Assembly (NCBI RefSeq): GCF_004115745.1
Contig: NZ_QXIL01000002.1
Coordinates: forward strand, 1-64,000
Length of the DNA: 64,000 nucleotides
Source: Levilactobacillus suantsaii
Lineage (GTDB): Bacteria > Bacillota > Bacilli > Lactobacillales > Lactobacillaceae
Direction of reading: 5' to 3'
Positions within the stretch are counted from its first letter, which is position 1, and the number at the start of each line of letters is the position of its first letter. Positions 25,928 to 33,229 of this stretch are shown here, one piece after another. The notes under the pieces are model-generated. The model ran no database searches. It saw only the letters and a list, made by a program, of their open reading frames with translations, and had not been told where the DNA came from. Made by a program: the position numbers and the translations under genes.

Positions 25928-27025
25928 ATGACAAAACTCGAACAGATCCAGCAATGGACCGCGGAACACCACGCGGATATGACTTACCTCAGCAATCCCA
26001 AAACCATCCAATATTTAACTGGTTTTGGCAGTGACCCCATCGAACGGGTCCTCGCTTTAGTCGTCTTTCCCGACCAAGATCCCTTTATCTTCGCTCCCGC
26101 GCTAGAAGTGGAAGTTATCAAAGCCACTGGTTGGGCCTTCCCAGTCATCGGTTACCTAGATCACGAAAATCCCTGGGCGTTAATCGCCGACCAAGTCAAG
26201 GCACGCCACGTTGCCCCCACGCACATCGCCCTGGAAAAGGGACAACTACAGGTGGCCCGCATGGAAGCCTTAGGCGCTCAGTTGAACCACCCGACCTTCG
26301 ATATCGATATCACCAGCTTCATCGACCACATGCGCCTGATCAAGTCCGCCGACGAAATCAAGAAGCTGGAAATCGCTGGAAAGTGGGACGATTTCGCCTT
26401 TGAACATGGCTTTGCCGCCGTGAAAGCCGGTCGCACGGAACAATCCGCTGTTGCCGAACTGCAGTACGCTTTAATGAAGGAAGGCATCATGGAGATGTCC
26501 TTCGGCAGTCTGGTCCAAGCTGGCGCCCACGCCGCGGAACCCCACGGGGCAACCAACGATACCAAATTTGCCACTAACGAATTAGTCTTGTTCGACCTCG
26601 GGACCGTCTACCAAGGCTACATTTCGGATGCTTCCCGGACCGTTGCCTTGGGTACGCCAACCGCCAAGCAAAAGGAAATCTATGACGTTTGCTTAGAAGC
26701 CCAGTTAACGGCCCAAGCTGCCGTTAAGCCTGGTATCACGGCCGCCCAACTCGACAAGATTGCCCGCGACATCATCACTAAGGCCGGTTATGGCGAATAC
26801 TTCATTCATCGGTTAGGCCACGGCATGGGCATGAGCGACCACGAATTTCCGTCCATCATGGCGGGCAACGACCTGGTCTTAGAACCCGGCATGTGCTTCT
26901 CCATTGAGCCCGGTATCTACATCCCTGGTGTGGCGGGTGTTCGTATCGAAGACTGCGTCCACGTCACCGCTGACGGCAGTCTCCCCTTCACCCACACGTC
27001 AAAGGAACTCACTTACGTCGGTTAA
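25928..27025 (+). CDS. pepQ: Xaa-Pro dipeptidase (prolidase), M24 family
   Basis: A 365-residue metallopeptidase with an N-terminal creatinase-like domain (1-130) and a C-terminal pita-bread domain. The five metal ligands are visible: Asp in LFDLGTVY, Asp in YISDASRTV, His in HRLGHGMG, Glu in SIEPGIY and Glu in RIEDCV. It cleaves X-Pro dipeptides in the cytoplasm, the final step of peptide use. GAAAGG precedes the ATG at 25928. It diverges from ccpA. Confidence 0.95.
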   Translation: MTKLEQIQQWTAEHHADMTYLSNPKTIQYLTGFGSDPIERVLALVVFPDQDPFIFAPALEVEVIKATGWAFPVIGYLDHENPWALIADQVKARHVAPTHIALEKGQLQVARMEALGAQLNHPTFDIDITSFIDHMRLIKSADEIKKLEIAGKWDDFAFEHGFAAVKAGRTEQSAVAELQYALMKEGIMEMSFGSLVQAGAHAAEPHGATNDTKFATNELVLFDLGTVYQGYISDASRTVALGTPTAKQKEIYDVCLEAQLTAQAAVKPGITAAQLDKIARDIITKAGYGEYFIHRLGHGMGMSDHEFPSIMAGNDLVLEPGMCFSIEPGIYIPGVAGVRIEDCVHVTADGSLPFTHTSKELTYVG

Positions 27026-27060
27026 GTTGCACCCAATAGCTTAAAAAATCATCGAAATTA

Positions 27061-27105
27061 AAAACACCCCCAGGTTGGCCCTTAAAAGCCACCCTAGGGG
27101 TTTTA
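27061..27105 (+). terminator. Terminator of pepQ
   Basis: AAAACACCCCCAGGTTGGC can pair with GCCACCCTAGGGGTTTT around a short loop; TTTTATGTTG follows. Confidence 0.8.
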
Positions 27106-27151
27106 TGTTGTGCTGCCTTACGTTGACAGACACCAAATCACTAAAAAGACC

Positions 27152-27205
27152 CATAGCGGGTTTAATCACCTAACAACCACGAAAAGCAAAGACGTCCCCG
27201 CTATG
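27152..27205. repeat. 9-bp inverted repeat flanking 36 bp
   Basis: CATAGCGGG (27152-27160) recurs inverted as CCCGCTATG (27197-27205), the second arm overlapping the ATG of the putative transposase scrap. It could be an IS-end structure or the stem of a terminator on the minus strand (GGGTCTTTTTAG follows there). Confidence 0.5.
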
Positions 27206-27331
27206 AGCTATCATCATTTTACCAGACTTGGACACCAATGTATCATAAAATTTCTTGCAAAGGGGCATCACTTCCCCCACTCGCGATACTCAAAAAGGGG
27301 AAACACAGTGACCCCCCAGGATTGGCTTTAA
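27203..27331 (+). pseudogene. Probable degenerate fragment of an IS30-family transposase N-terminus
   Basis: From ATG 27203 the frame reads MSYHHFTRLGHQC then IIKFLAKGHHF and stops after 42 residues. The opening resembles the N-terminus of IS30-type transposases (MSYxHLTxxER, then a helix-turn-helix), which would continue for over 300 residues. No catalytic DDE part is present in the remaining 57 bp before the next gene. The similarity is from memory and short, so this may be chance. No ribosome binding site is convincing. Confidence 0.35.
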
Positions 27332-27352
27332 TCTCCAATCTTGGAGGGTCAC
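27308..27352 (-). terminator. Hairpin with 18-bp arms, probable terminator of the YtxH operon
   Basis: Arms 27308-27325 and 27335-27352 match at 16 of 18 positions (GTGACCC...GATTGG). It lies 37 bp beyond the stop of the YtxH gene. On the minus strand TGTGTTTCCCCTTTTTG follows. The tail is imperfect, so terminator function is likely but not certain. Confidence 0.55.
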
Positions 27353-27388
27353 TTGAACACCGATCTTTACTTTAGGTTATGGCAACCG

Positions 27389-27817
27389 TTAAGCCGGTGT
27401 ACCTGGTTGAGTCGTCGCCGACGTGGAGGCTTCACTTGCCGTATCGGTCGCGGCCGTACTTTCAGAAGAGTCGGTCTCTGATTCAGTCGCCGTCTCACTG
27501 TCCATACTGGAAACTTGGTCACTACTCAACACGATGTCGTCATCGGTCGCTTCAGCGCTTTCATCACTCGCCGTCCGCCAATCTTCTGGCTCGTCATCGT
27601 CTTCATCAGTGTCCAAGTGATCGTGAAGGTTTTCCTTAAAGTCGTCTAAGGCATCAGCCGCGTAAAAGGCATAGTCCACGGCGCGATCCTTCAAGGCATC
27701 CCCTTGTTTACGCACCATATCTTTCAAGGCCTCACGTTTTTCCAAATCCAAAGCTTGGTAGGCCGCGTAGGCTGCACCGCCTAAAATTAATCCTGCTAAT
27801 AACTTGTGCTTTGCCAT
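27389..27817 (-). CDS. YtxH-domain protein
   Basis: A 142-residue protein with a short N-terminal hydrophobic stretch (KLLAGLILGGAAYAAYQAL, residues 4-22) typical of the YtxH domain, then a charged helix (EKREALKDMVRKQGDALKDR), an acidic patch (DTDEDDDEPEDW) and a Ser/Thr/Glu-rich tail. YtxH proteins are small envelope-associated stress proteins without a defined activity. The ATG lies behind GGAAGGG at long spacing, 21 nt after the DUF948 gene. Confidence 0.8.
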   Translation of the reverse strand: MAKHKLLAGLILGGAAYAAYQALDLEKREALKDMVRKQGDALKDRAVDYAFYAADALDDFKENLHDHLDTDEDDDEPEDWRTASDESAEATDDDIVLSSDQVSSMDSETATESETDSSESTAATDTASEASTSATTQPGTPA

Positions 27818-27838
27818 TCTGATGACTTCCCTTCCGTA

Positions 27839-28255
27839 TTAGTCGACTGTCGTCTGCTTGTGCTTATGGCGCCGATTCCGGTACAGATCAAATGCCGTCT
27901 TACTCATGCGCGCCGCCACTGACGACTTACGGGTCGCCGTGACGCCGACCCGGTCGGTCAATTTACGCGTCGCCGTGTTCAAATCGGAGACGCTTTCACC
28001 CAAGTCCGCCGCAGCTTGGAAAACCGGGTCGATCGTAGCGACCTTCTGGTTCACGTCCTTCAATAATTCGTTAGCGTTAGCCATGATGTTTTCCGTTTGC
28101 TTGCTCAACGTATCGACATCATCGGTCACGGTTTTCATCGAACGATTAACCTCGGTTAACGTTTTGTTTAATTTGACTAAGAACATCCCAATGAAGAGCA
28201 CCAAGATCAACAACGCAATTGCTGCAATCAAGCCTGCTATCTGTCCCCCGGTCAT
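27839..28255 (-). CDS. DUF948 domain-containing membrane protein
   Basis: A 138-residue protein: an N-terminal membrane anchor (residues 4-27, IAGLIAAIALLILVLFIGMFLV) followed by a long amphipathic helical region (LNKTLTEVNRSMKTVTDDVDTLS and LNTATRKLTDRV) matching DUF948. Bacillus relatives (YtxG) are stress-induced and adjacent to YtxH, as here. Function unknown. GGAGG precedes the ATG. It is the first gene of a two-gene operon. Confidence 0.85.
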   Translation of the reverse strand: MTGGQIAGLIAAIALLILVLFIGMFLVKLNKTLTEVNRSMKTVTDDVDTLSKQTENIMANANELLKDVNQKVATIDPVFQAAADLGESVSDLNTATRKLTDRVGVTATRKSSVAARMSKTAFDLYRNRRHKHKQTTVD

Positions 28256-28293
28256 GACAACCCCTCCTTATGCATACTTAATGACTTACCCAT

Positions 28294-28322
28294 AGAATAG
28301 CATTGTCACGCCGGGGGTGCAA
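28294..28322 (-). promoter_or_regulatory. Promoter of the DUF948-YtxH operon
   Basis: On the minus strand TTGCAC (28317-28322) and TATTCT (28294-28299) are 17 bp apart, and the -10 carries the TGn extension (TGCTATTCT). Confidence 0.65.
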
Positions 28323-28478
28323 TTAAAACCCCACCCCAATTTCGCAATTTCCGGTCTAATCATAGGCGTCAGCCCGGAAATCTGCTAAACTAGAGCTTGG
28401 CAGATTGACCACTTGGCTCGCCGTCAACCATGACTTTCAGTTGACCGGGCCCCATTCTTTATAAAGGAGGTTCGTCGC

Positions 28479-29366
28479 TTGACGATCCAAACAGCCGTCA
28501 CCACTTCTCTCAAATCGAGTTCGTGGTTCAAAAATTACCTTAAATCATTTGACTGGGAGTCCTTTCTCCACCTGGTCACCAGCCGCTTCTTCGCCTTACT
28601 GGCACTGACCGTGCTCTTCTTTTTGATTAACCTCATTGGTAAGGCCATCTTGAACCACAGCTTCAAGCGTTACTTACAGGGTAAATCTAAGACCCAGCAG
28701 TCGACCAATCGCCTGCAGACCATCAGCATGCTGACCATGAACCTGTTCCATTACACCATTCTATTCTTTTGGCTTTACGCCATTCTATCCACATTAGGCG
28801 TTCCGGTGGGCACTTTGGTCGCTGGGGCCGGAATCTTCAGTCTGGCTTTAGGGCTGGGTGCTCAAGGTTTCGTCAGTGACTTGGTTACCGGGATTTCCAT
28901 CCTCCTGGAACAACAGCTCGATGTGGGTGACGCGGTCAAGATTGGGACCATCGAAGGTATCGTCACTGCCATTGGGTTACGTACCACCCAGGTCACCGGT
29001 GTCGACGGGACGGTCAACTTCATTCCCAACCGCAACATCACCATCGTCTCCAACCGGTCGCGCAATAACATGCGGGCTTTGGTCAACATCCCCATTGCGA
29101 CGACGACGCCGATCGAGGAATTGCGGCCCATCATCGACACGGTCAACGACCAGTTGGTCCCGCAGCACCCGAGCATCATCGAGGACCCCGTCATCATGGG
29201 CGTCGTGACTTTGCCGACCGGTGAATTGGTCTACCAAGTCATTCTCATGACTAAAAACGGGAGTCAGTTCAACCTACAGGCCATCTTTCTCACGGCCTAC
29301 TTGAAGGCTATTCGGCAAGCGGGCATTCACCTGCCGACCCATACCTCCACATCCCATCAAGCTTAA
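28479..29366 (+). CDS. Mechanosensitive ion channel, MscS family
   Basis: A 295-residue small-conductance mechanosensitive channel. Membrane segments are near residues 32-55, 85-107 and 108-130; the pore helix has the Gly/Ala pattern GAGIFSLALGLGAQGFVSD. The beta domain follows with GDAVKIGTIEGIVTAIGLRTTQV and FIPNRNI. It opens on osmotic downshock to release solutes. The start codon is TTG at 28479, 8 nt after AAAGGAGG; no ATG lies at a suitable distance. Confidence 0.93.
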   Translation: MTIQTAVTTSLKSSSWFKNYLKSFDWESFLHLVTSRFFALLALTVLFFLINLIGKAILNHSFKRYLQGKSKTQQSTNRLQTISMLTMNLFHYTILFFWLYAILSTLGVPVGTLVAGAGIFSLALGLGAQGFVSDLVTGISILLEQQLDVGDAVKIGTIEGIVTAIGLRTTQVTGVDGTVNFIPNRNITIVSNRSRNNMRALVNIPIATTTPIEELRPIIDTVNDQLVPQHPSIIEDPVIMGVVTLPTGELVYQVILMTKNGSQFNLQAIFLTAYLKAIRQAGIHLPTHTSTSHQA

Positions 29367-29380
29367 TCGTCAAATAACCA

Positions 29381-29428
29381 AACGCGCATCGCATAACCAG
29401 CTTCTCCGGTTATGTAATGCGCGTTTTT
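29381..29428. terminator. Bidirectional terminator between mscS and cbpB
   Basis: AACGCGCATCGCATAACC pairs with GGTTATGTAATGCGCGTT, followed by TTTTTTA on the plus strand; it also lies at the end of the convergent murI-cbpB operon. Confidence 0.85.
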
Positions 29429-29439
29429 TAGTAACGTGT

Positions 29440-29946
29440 TTATGATTTAGGCCAAGAATCTTGACTCAGTGTCTGCTCAGTCTGTTTGGGGATGACCTGA
29501 TACTGGTTGTCCAAGTTATGGGCTAAGTAGTTAACGCGTTTTAGAATCTCCCGACGGGTAATGATGCCCCGAAAAATCATTTGTTCTCCCACCAAAGGGA
29601 CGAACGGTTCATCCACCAACAGGTTCAAAATCAGTTCTAATTTAGCAGGATCATCGACCCAGTGGGTCACCGGCAACATCACGTCGGCGACTTGAACCGT
29701 CCGCAGTTGTTCCACGGCCGCCCCCTTAACTCGTAACAAACGGTCCGTGACCGAAGATAGCGTCAATAATCCTTGAAGCTGGTCGTTGGGCGCCAAAACG
29801 GGGATTCGCGTGTAGCCGACTTTCGACAGCACCATCAAAGCGTGCTCCAAATTATTGGTGGCTGTCACGTTGGCGACCCGGTCAGCCGGAATCACATAGC
29901 TCTTGGGCGTCTGCCGCAATAGGTCGGCAACTGCAGGGTCTAACAT
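29440..29946 (-). CDS. cbpB: CBS-domain cyclic-di-AMP-binding protein CbpB
   Basis: A 168-residue protein with two CBS motifs (about 10-70, with GYTRIPVLAPNDQLQGLLTLSS, and 80-150, with DEPFVPLVGEQMIFRGIITRREIL). It matches CbpB/DarB, which binds c-di-AMP and in its free form stimulates the Rel (p)ppGpp synthetase; this function is transferred from the family. The start is ATG at 29946, 5-8 nt after AAAGGATG; an in-frame start 24 nt upstream overlaps yfcE. Position after murI-rdgB-yfcE is the usual order in lactobacilli. Confidence 0.85.
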   Translation of the reverse strand: MLDPAVADLLRQTPKSYVIPADRVANVTATNNLEHALMVLSKVGYTRIPVLAPNDQLQGLLTLSSVTDRLLRVKGAAVEQLRTVQVADVMLPVTHWVDDPAKLELILNLLVDEPFVPLVGEQMIFRGIITRREILKRVNYLAHNLDNQYQVIPKQTEQTLSQDSWPKS

Positions 29947-29950
29947 ACCG

Positions 29951-30481
29951 TCATCCTTTCTGCGTGGCACGGGGAAACGTAAAGTTCAACTTGCGCACGG
30001 GTTGCCCGTCGCGCGTGTAGTACTGGACCTGCCAGTTTTTAGCAGTAACCGTGACTAACGCACAGGTGCCCCCTAAGGTGCGAAACTCCCCGCGGGGTTG
30101 ACTGATACTACCCGGGTTCAAGAACAAGCAGCCGTGGACCAATTCCACGGCTAACTCGTGGGTGTGGCCAAAGAAAACCGCCTGGGCTTGTTCGGCTTGG
30201 GCGTGTAAAGCTAATTGCGTGAGGTCCCAGTTGACCGCATCGTGATGTCCGTGAACTAGTAGAACCTGACTGCCATCAACTTTGGGAGTCGCCGTCAACG
30301 GGAACCGTTGGTCACGATCCATGTTGCCCCGGACCACCCAGGTATTCTGAAACCAGGGATCATCGACCGTCATTTCAGAATCGCCACAGTGAAAGACGCG
30401 GTCGGGGGCTAACTGATGCCGCAATTGTTCGAGAATCGTCCGGTCGCCGTGATTATCACTAATGACTAACCATCGTGCCAT
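29951..30481 (-). CDS. YfcE/MJ0936-family metallophosphoesterase
   Basis: A 176-residue phosphodiesterase-type protein with ISDNHGD, HCGDSE, VRGNMD, VHGHHD and FGHTHE metal-ligand motifs. Relatives hydrolyse artificial phosphodiesters; the cellular substrate is unknown. The ATG at 30481 lies 7 nt after a G-run at the end of rdgB, 2 nt from its stop, so translation is coupled. A further in-frame start 18 nt upstream is within rdgB. Confidence 0.88.
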   Translation of the reverse strand: MARWLVISDNHGDRTILEQLRHQLAPDRVFHCGDSEMTVDDPWFQNTWVVRGNMDRDQRFPLTATPKVDGSQVLLVHGHHDAVNWDLTQLALHAQAEQAQAVFFGHTHELAVELVHGCLFLNPGSISQPRGEFRTLGGTCALVTVTAKNWQVQYYTRDGQPVRKLNFTFPRATQKG

Positions 30482-30483
30482 CG

Positions 30484-31083
30484 CTAGGCCCCCCACCATT
30501 CGTCAAATTTTGCCAGCATCGCCGCCGTGGCTTTAGCCCGGTGACTGAGCCGGTTCTTCTTGGCCAGCGGCATCTCCGCGAAAGTCTGGTGTTCTTCCGG
30601 GACATAAAACAACGGGTCGTACCCGAAGCCATCCGTTCCCCGTGGAGCCGTTAAGATGGTTCCGGCCACCTCACCCACGGTCACCAATTGTTGACCGTTA
30701 GGCTTTACCAGCACCAACGAGGTATGAAAGGTCGCCGTCCGTTGAGCCGGCGCCGTCCCCCGCAGTTGTGCCAAGAGTTTGGACTTGTTCTTTGCGTCAT
30801 CGTGGTCCCCGGCATACCGGGCGGAGTAGATGCCGGGCGCTCCGTCTAGGGCGTCGACCATCAACCCCGAATCGTCGGCTAACACCGGCAACTGGGTTGC
30901 GTGATCCACGGTGGTCGCCTTCAATACCGCGTTTTCGGTGAACGTATGCCCCGTTTCGTTGATCGGGGGTAAAGCTGGAAAATCTGCCAGGGTCTTGACC
31001 GTGATGCCCTTCGGTTCAAAAATCGTCCGAAATTCACGGGCCTTCCCGGCATTGGTCGTTGCAACGACTAGTGTTTCTGTCAT
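30484..31083 (-). CDS. rdgB: XTP/dITP diphosphatase
   Basis: A 199-residue HAM1-family nucleoside triphosphate pyrophosphatase that removes deaminated purine nucleotides from the pool. Motifs: ATTNAGKAREF (residues 8-18), LADDSGLMVDAL, GTDGFGYDPLF and the SHRAKA motif near the C-terminus. The start lies 3 nt after the murI stop, behind GGAGG inside the end of murI. It is part of the murI-rdgB-yfcE-cbpB operon. Confidence 0.96.
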   Translation of the reverse strand: MTETLVVATTNAGKAREFRTIFEPKGITVKTLADFPALPPINETGHTFTENAVLKATTVDHATQLPVLADDSGLMVDALDGAPGIYSARYAGDHDDAKNKSKLLAQLRGTAPAQRTATFHTSLVLVKPNGQQLVTVGEVAGTILTAPRGTDGFGYDPLFYVPEEHQTFAEMPLAKKNRLSHRAKATAAMLAKFDEWWGA

Positions 31084-31086
31084 AGT

Positions 31087-31920
31087 TTATTTAGCCTCCA
31101 ATGTGTCTAATTGCGTTAAATCGGTCAGTGGAACGGTCTGCACGTGGACAGCTGTCGATAACCATTGCTGCGCCACCCGTTCGAAACTCGCCCCATCCCC
31201 GGTCGTGTAATATCTCGCGGTGGGTGGCGTTGTTTTTAACCGTGTTAGCTGGTGCTCCGTCAACACGGTGGCCACCCGTTGGGCCGTCGCGACGCCGGGG
31301 TCCACCAAGTGAACGGTCGGCCCCATCGCGCGGTGAATCACCGGTTGTAAAAGGGGAAAGTGGGTACACCCCAAAATCAACGTGTCCAAATGTGCCGCGC
31401 GTAACGGCTGAAGCTTGGCGGTCACGACTTGTTGGGCGTGAGGCGAGGTCAGGTCGTTAGCTTCCGCCAAGGTCACGAACTCCGGACAAGCCAGACTGGT
31501 GACCTGATTTTGCAGGTCCTGTTTACGGACCAACCGGTCGTAACTGCGGCTGTTGACCGTTCCGGCCGTGGCGATGACTCCAATGCGATGCGTCTGCGTC
31601 ACCTTAGCCGCGGCTTTTGCGCCCGGGGCAATCACGCCGACGACCGGAATGGGGAGTTCTTGGTGTAAGGCTGGCAAGGCCGCCGCAGTCGCCGTGTTAC
31701 AGGCAATCACCAGTAGTTTAATTCGATCGGTCCGCCGCAAAAACGTCGCAATTTGCCGGACAAACGTGCGGACCTCCTGTTTGGTGCGGGGGCCATATGG
31801 TAACCGTTGCTGGTCCCCAAAATACACCGTGGCTTCCGCCGGCAATCGCCGGTGAATCGCCTTCAATACTGTCAATCCGCCCACTCCCGAATCTATCAAT
31901 CCAATCGGATCATTGCGCAT
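31087..31920 (-). CDS. murI: Glutamate racemase
   Basis: A 277-residue cofactor-independent racemase that makes D-glutamate for peptidoglycan. Both catalytic cysteines are visible, in VIACNTATAAAL (about residue 73) and LGCTHFPLL (about residue 184), with DSGVGGLTV at the N-terminus. ATG 31920 lies 9 nt after AGGAGG; an in-frame GTG at 31923 is an alternative. It is the first gene of a four-gene operon. Confidence 0.96.
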   Translation of the reverse strand: MRNDPIGLIDSGVGGLTVLKAIHRRLPAEATVYFGDQQRLPYGPRTKQEVRTFVRQIATFLRRTDRIKLLVIACNTATAAALPALHQELPIPVVGVIAPGAKAAAKVTQTHRIGVIATAGTVNSRSYDRLVRKQDLQNQVTSLACPEFVTLAEANDLTSPHAQQVVTAKLQPLRAAHLDTLILGCTHFPLLQPVIHRAMGPTVHLVDPGVATAQRVATVLTEHQLTRLKTTPPTARYYTTGDGASFERVAQQWLSTAVHVQTVPLTDLTQLDTLEAK

Positions 31921-31958
31921 CACTCAACGCCTCCTCACAGCTTATTAGTTGAACTTAT

Positions 31959-31987
31959 ATTATCATCCTTTATTGAACCGGTTTCAA
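31959..31987 (-). promoter_or_regulatory. Promoter of the murI-rdgB-yfcE-cbpB operon
   Basis: On the minus strand TTGAAA (31982-31987) and GATAAT (31959-31964) are 17 bp apart, about 39 bp before the murI start. Confidence 0.65.
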
Positions 31988-32062
31988 GTCAGATGCCATG
32001 ACCCCCGGTCCTAAAAAAAGTCTAAAGTTATCGTAAAATCCAGTTCCCCTCTTATTTTACGG

Positions 32063-32068
32063 TATAAT
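32063..32068 (+). promoter_or_regulatory. -10 element of the yslB promoter
   Basis: TATAAT at 32063-32068 has no good -35. It would start transcription near 32075, which rules out the ATG at 32075 as a normal start and supports the TTG at 32120. Confidence 0.5.
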
Positions 32069-32119
32069 AACAATATGGTAACAAAACAGACCACTAATCG
32101 GACGAAGGAGTCAATAATT

Positions 32120-32635
32120 TTGAAGAATTTATACCAAACCGTCATGCACGACGCTGCCGGCGCACCTTATTTGCCCCAGTTGATTTTGCGTGACGCGCTC
32201 ATACCAGAACTGTTAGGGGATGACCGGGGGGCCATCGGCTACTGGGCAGGTAAATCCCTCGCCCGTAAGTTCCCCCTAGGCAACCCAACGGACGCGGCCA
32301 CCTTCTTCCAACAAGTTGGGTTTGGCGACCTAACATTGCTCAACCAAACGGCCGAGATGACCAGTTGGCAACTAAGCGGGGAACCCGTTAAGCTACGCAA
32401 GCAAGTCAAAGCCGACAACGATTTTACTTTAGAAGCCGGCTTCTTAGCCGAAATGATGGCCCAACAACTCGGAGTTAATGCCGAGGCCGAAATGACCGAG
32501 ACGACGCGCAAATTACGCGACCACGTAGTCACCTTCAACGTTTATACGGACCCCAACGACGTCATTCCCGATTATGACGCTCCCCAGCCGCTTAAGTTAA
32601 TCACACCAACGACTGACGCCGACCAGGACCAATAA
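32120..32635 (+). CDS. YslB family protein (DUF2507)
   Basis: A 171-residue protein matching the DUF2507/YslB family: PYLPQLILRDALIPELLGDD, YWAGKSLARKFPL and a C-terminal EAGFLAEMMAQQLGVNAEA stretch. The fold is related to V4R/heme-NO-like small-molecule binding domains, but function is unknown. The start is TTG at 32120, 9 nt after AAGGAG. The earlier in-frame ATG at 32075 coincides with the expected transcription start and lacks a ribosome binding site. Confidence 0.82.
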   Translation: MKNLYQTVMHDAAGAPYLPQLILRDALIPELLGDDRGAIGYWAGKSLARKFPLGNPTDAATFFQQVGFGDLTLLNQTAEMTSWQLSGEPVKLRKQVKADNDFTLEAGFLAEMMAQQLGVNAEAEMTETTRKLRDHVVTFNVYTDPNDVIPDYDAPQPLKLITPTTDADQDQ

Positions 32636-32647
32636 TTTAATTTTTCG

Positions 32648-32710
32648 AAACGTGTCCCATAACGGCGCGCTAGCTCTAGCTAACGTGACCCTTGTGAGGC
32701 ACGTTTTTTA
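32648..32710 (+). terminator. Terminator of yslB
   Basis: AAACGTG near 32648 pairs with CACGTTT near 32700 and runs into TTTTTT; the loop contains a second small hairpin (GCTAGCTCTAGC). Confidence 0.7.
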
Positions 32711-32719
32711 TGATCAATC

Positions 32720-32749
32720 AAAAAAGGAGTCAGAATCTCTTCTGGCCCC
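32720..32749 (-). terminator. Terminator of trxA
   Basis: On the minus strand GGGGCCAGAA pairs with TTCTGACTCC and is followed by TTTTTTG. Confidence 0.85.
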
Positions 32750-32799
32750 TCAAATGCGACGAATAAGCGCCGCTTCATTCTAGATAACGTGGAGCGTAC

Positions 32800-33117
32800 T
32801 TAAGCTTCAACGTATTGGTCTAAAATCTTCTTTAATTGTTCCTTGGAGTGGTAACCCACGATGGAGTCGACCGCTTCGCCGTCCTTTTTTACTAACAGCG
32901 TTGGAATACTCATGATGCCGAAGTTTTGGGGCGTATTTGGGTTAGCGTCTACGTCCATCTTAGTGAACGTGACTTGATCACCCATTTCTTCAGACAACTG
33001 TTCCACCACTGGTGATTGCATCCGGCACGGGCCGCACCACGTTGCCCAAAAATCGGTCAGCGTGACGCCCTTAGCTGTGTCTTCTTCGAAGGTTTTATCC
33101 GTTGTTTCTGTAACCAT
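32800..33117 (-). CDS. trxA: Thioredoxin
   Basis: A 105-residue thioredoxin with the WCGPCR active site (about residues 28-33) in ATWCGPCRMQSPVVEQL, the cis-proline in SIPTLLVKKDGE and the final helix KEQLKKILDQY. It reduces disulfides in the cytoplasm with thioredoxin reductase. GGGAGG lies 7 nt before the ATG. It follows mutS2, as in many Firmicutes, but a separate promoter is visible. Confidence 0.97.
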   Translation of the reverse strand: MVTETTDKTFEEDTAKGVTLTDFWATWCGPCRMQSPVVEQLSEEMGDQVTFTKMDVDANPNTPQNFGIMSIPTLLVKKDGEAVDSIVGYHSKEQLKKILDQYVEA

Positions 33118-33176
33118 CTTATTGCCTCCCTAATTCGTTATGAACTACCAGTAGCTGTTAATCATCTACATTGATT

Positions 33177-33204
33177 AGTCTAACAGATTGACGCGAAATG
33201 ACAA
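33177..33204 (-). promoter_or_regulatory. Candidate promoter of trxA
   Basis: On the minus strand TTGTCA (33199-33204) and TAGACT (33177-33182) are 16 bp apart in the mutS2-trxA gap. Confidence 0.5.
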
Positions 33205-33229
33205 CTAAATTGCTTACAACTTAATTTTG

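Noticed and set aside
27308-27352. Hairpin followed by CCCCTTTTT considered as a riboswitch
   Set aside because: No downstream gene on that strand begins within range and no aptamer-like conserved core was seen; a terminator of the YtxH operon is simpler.
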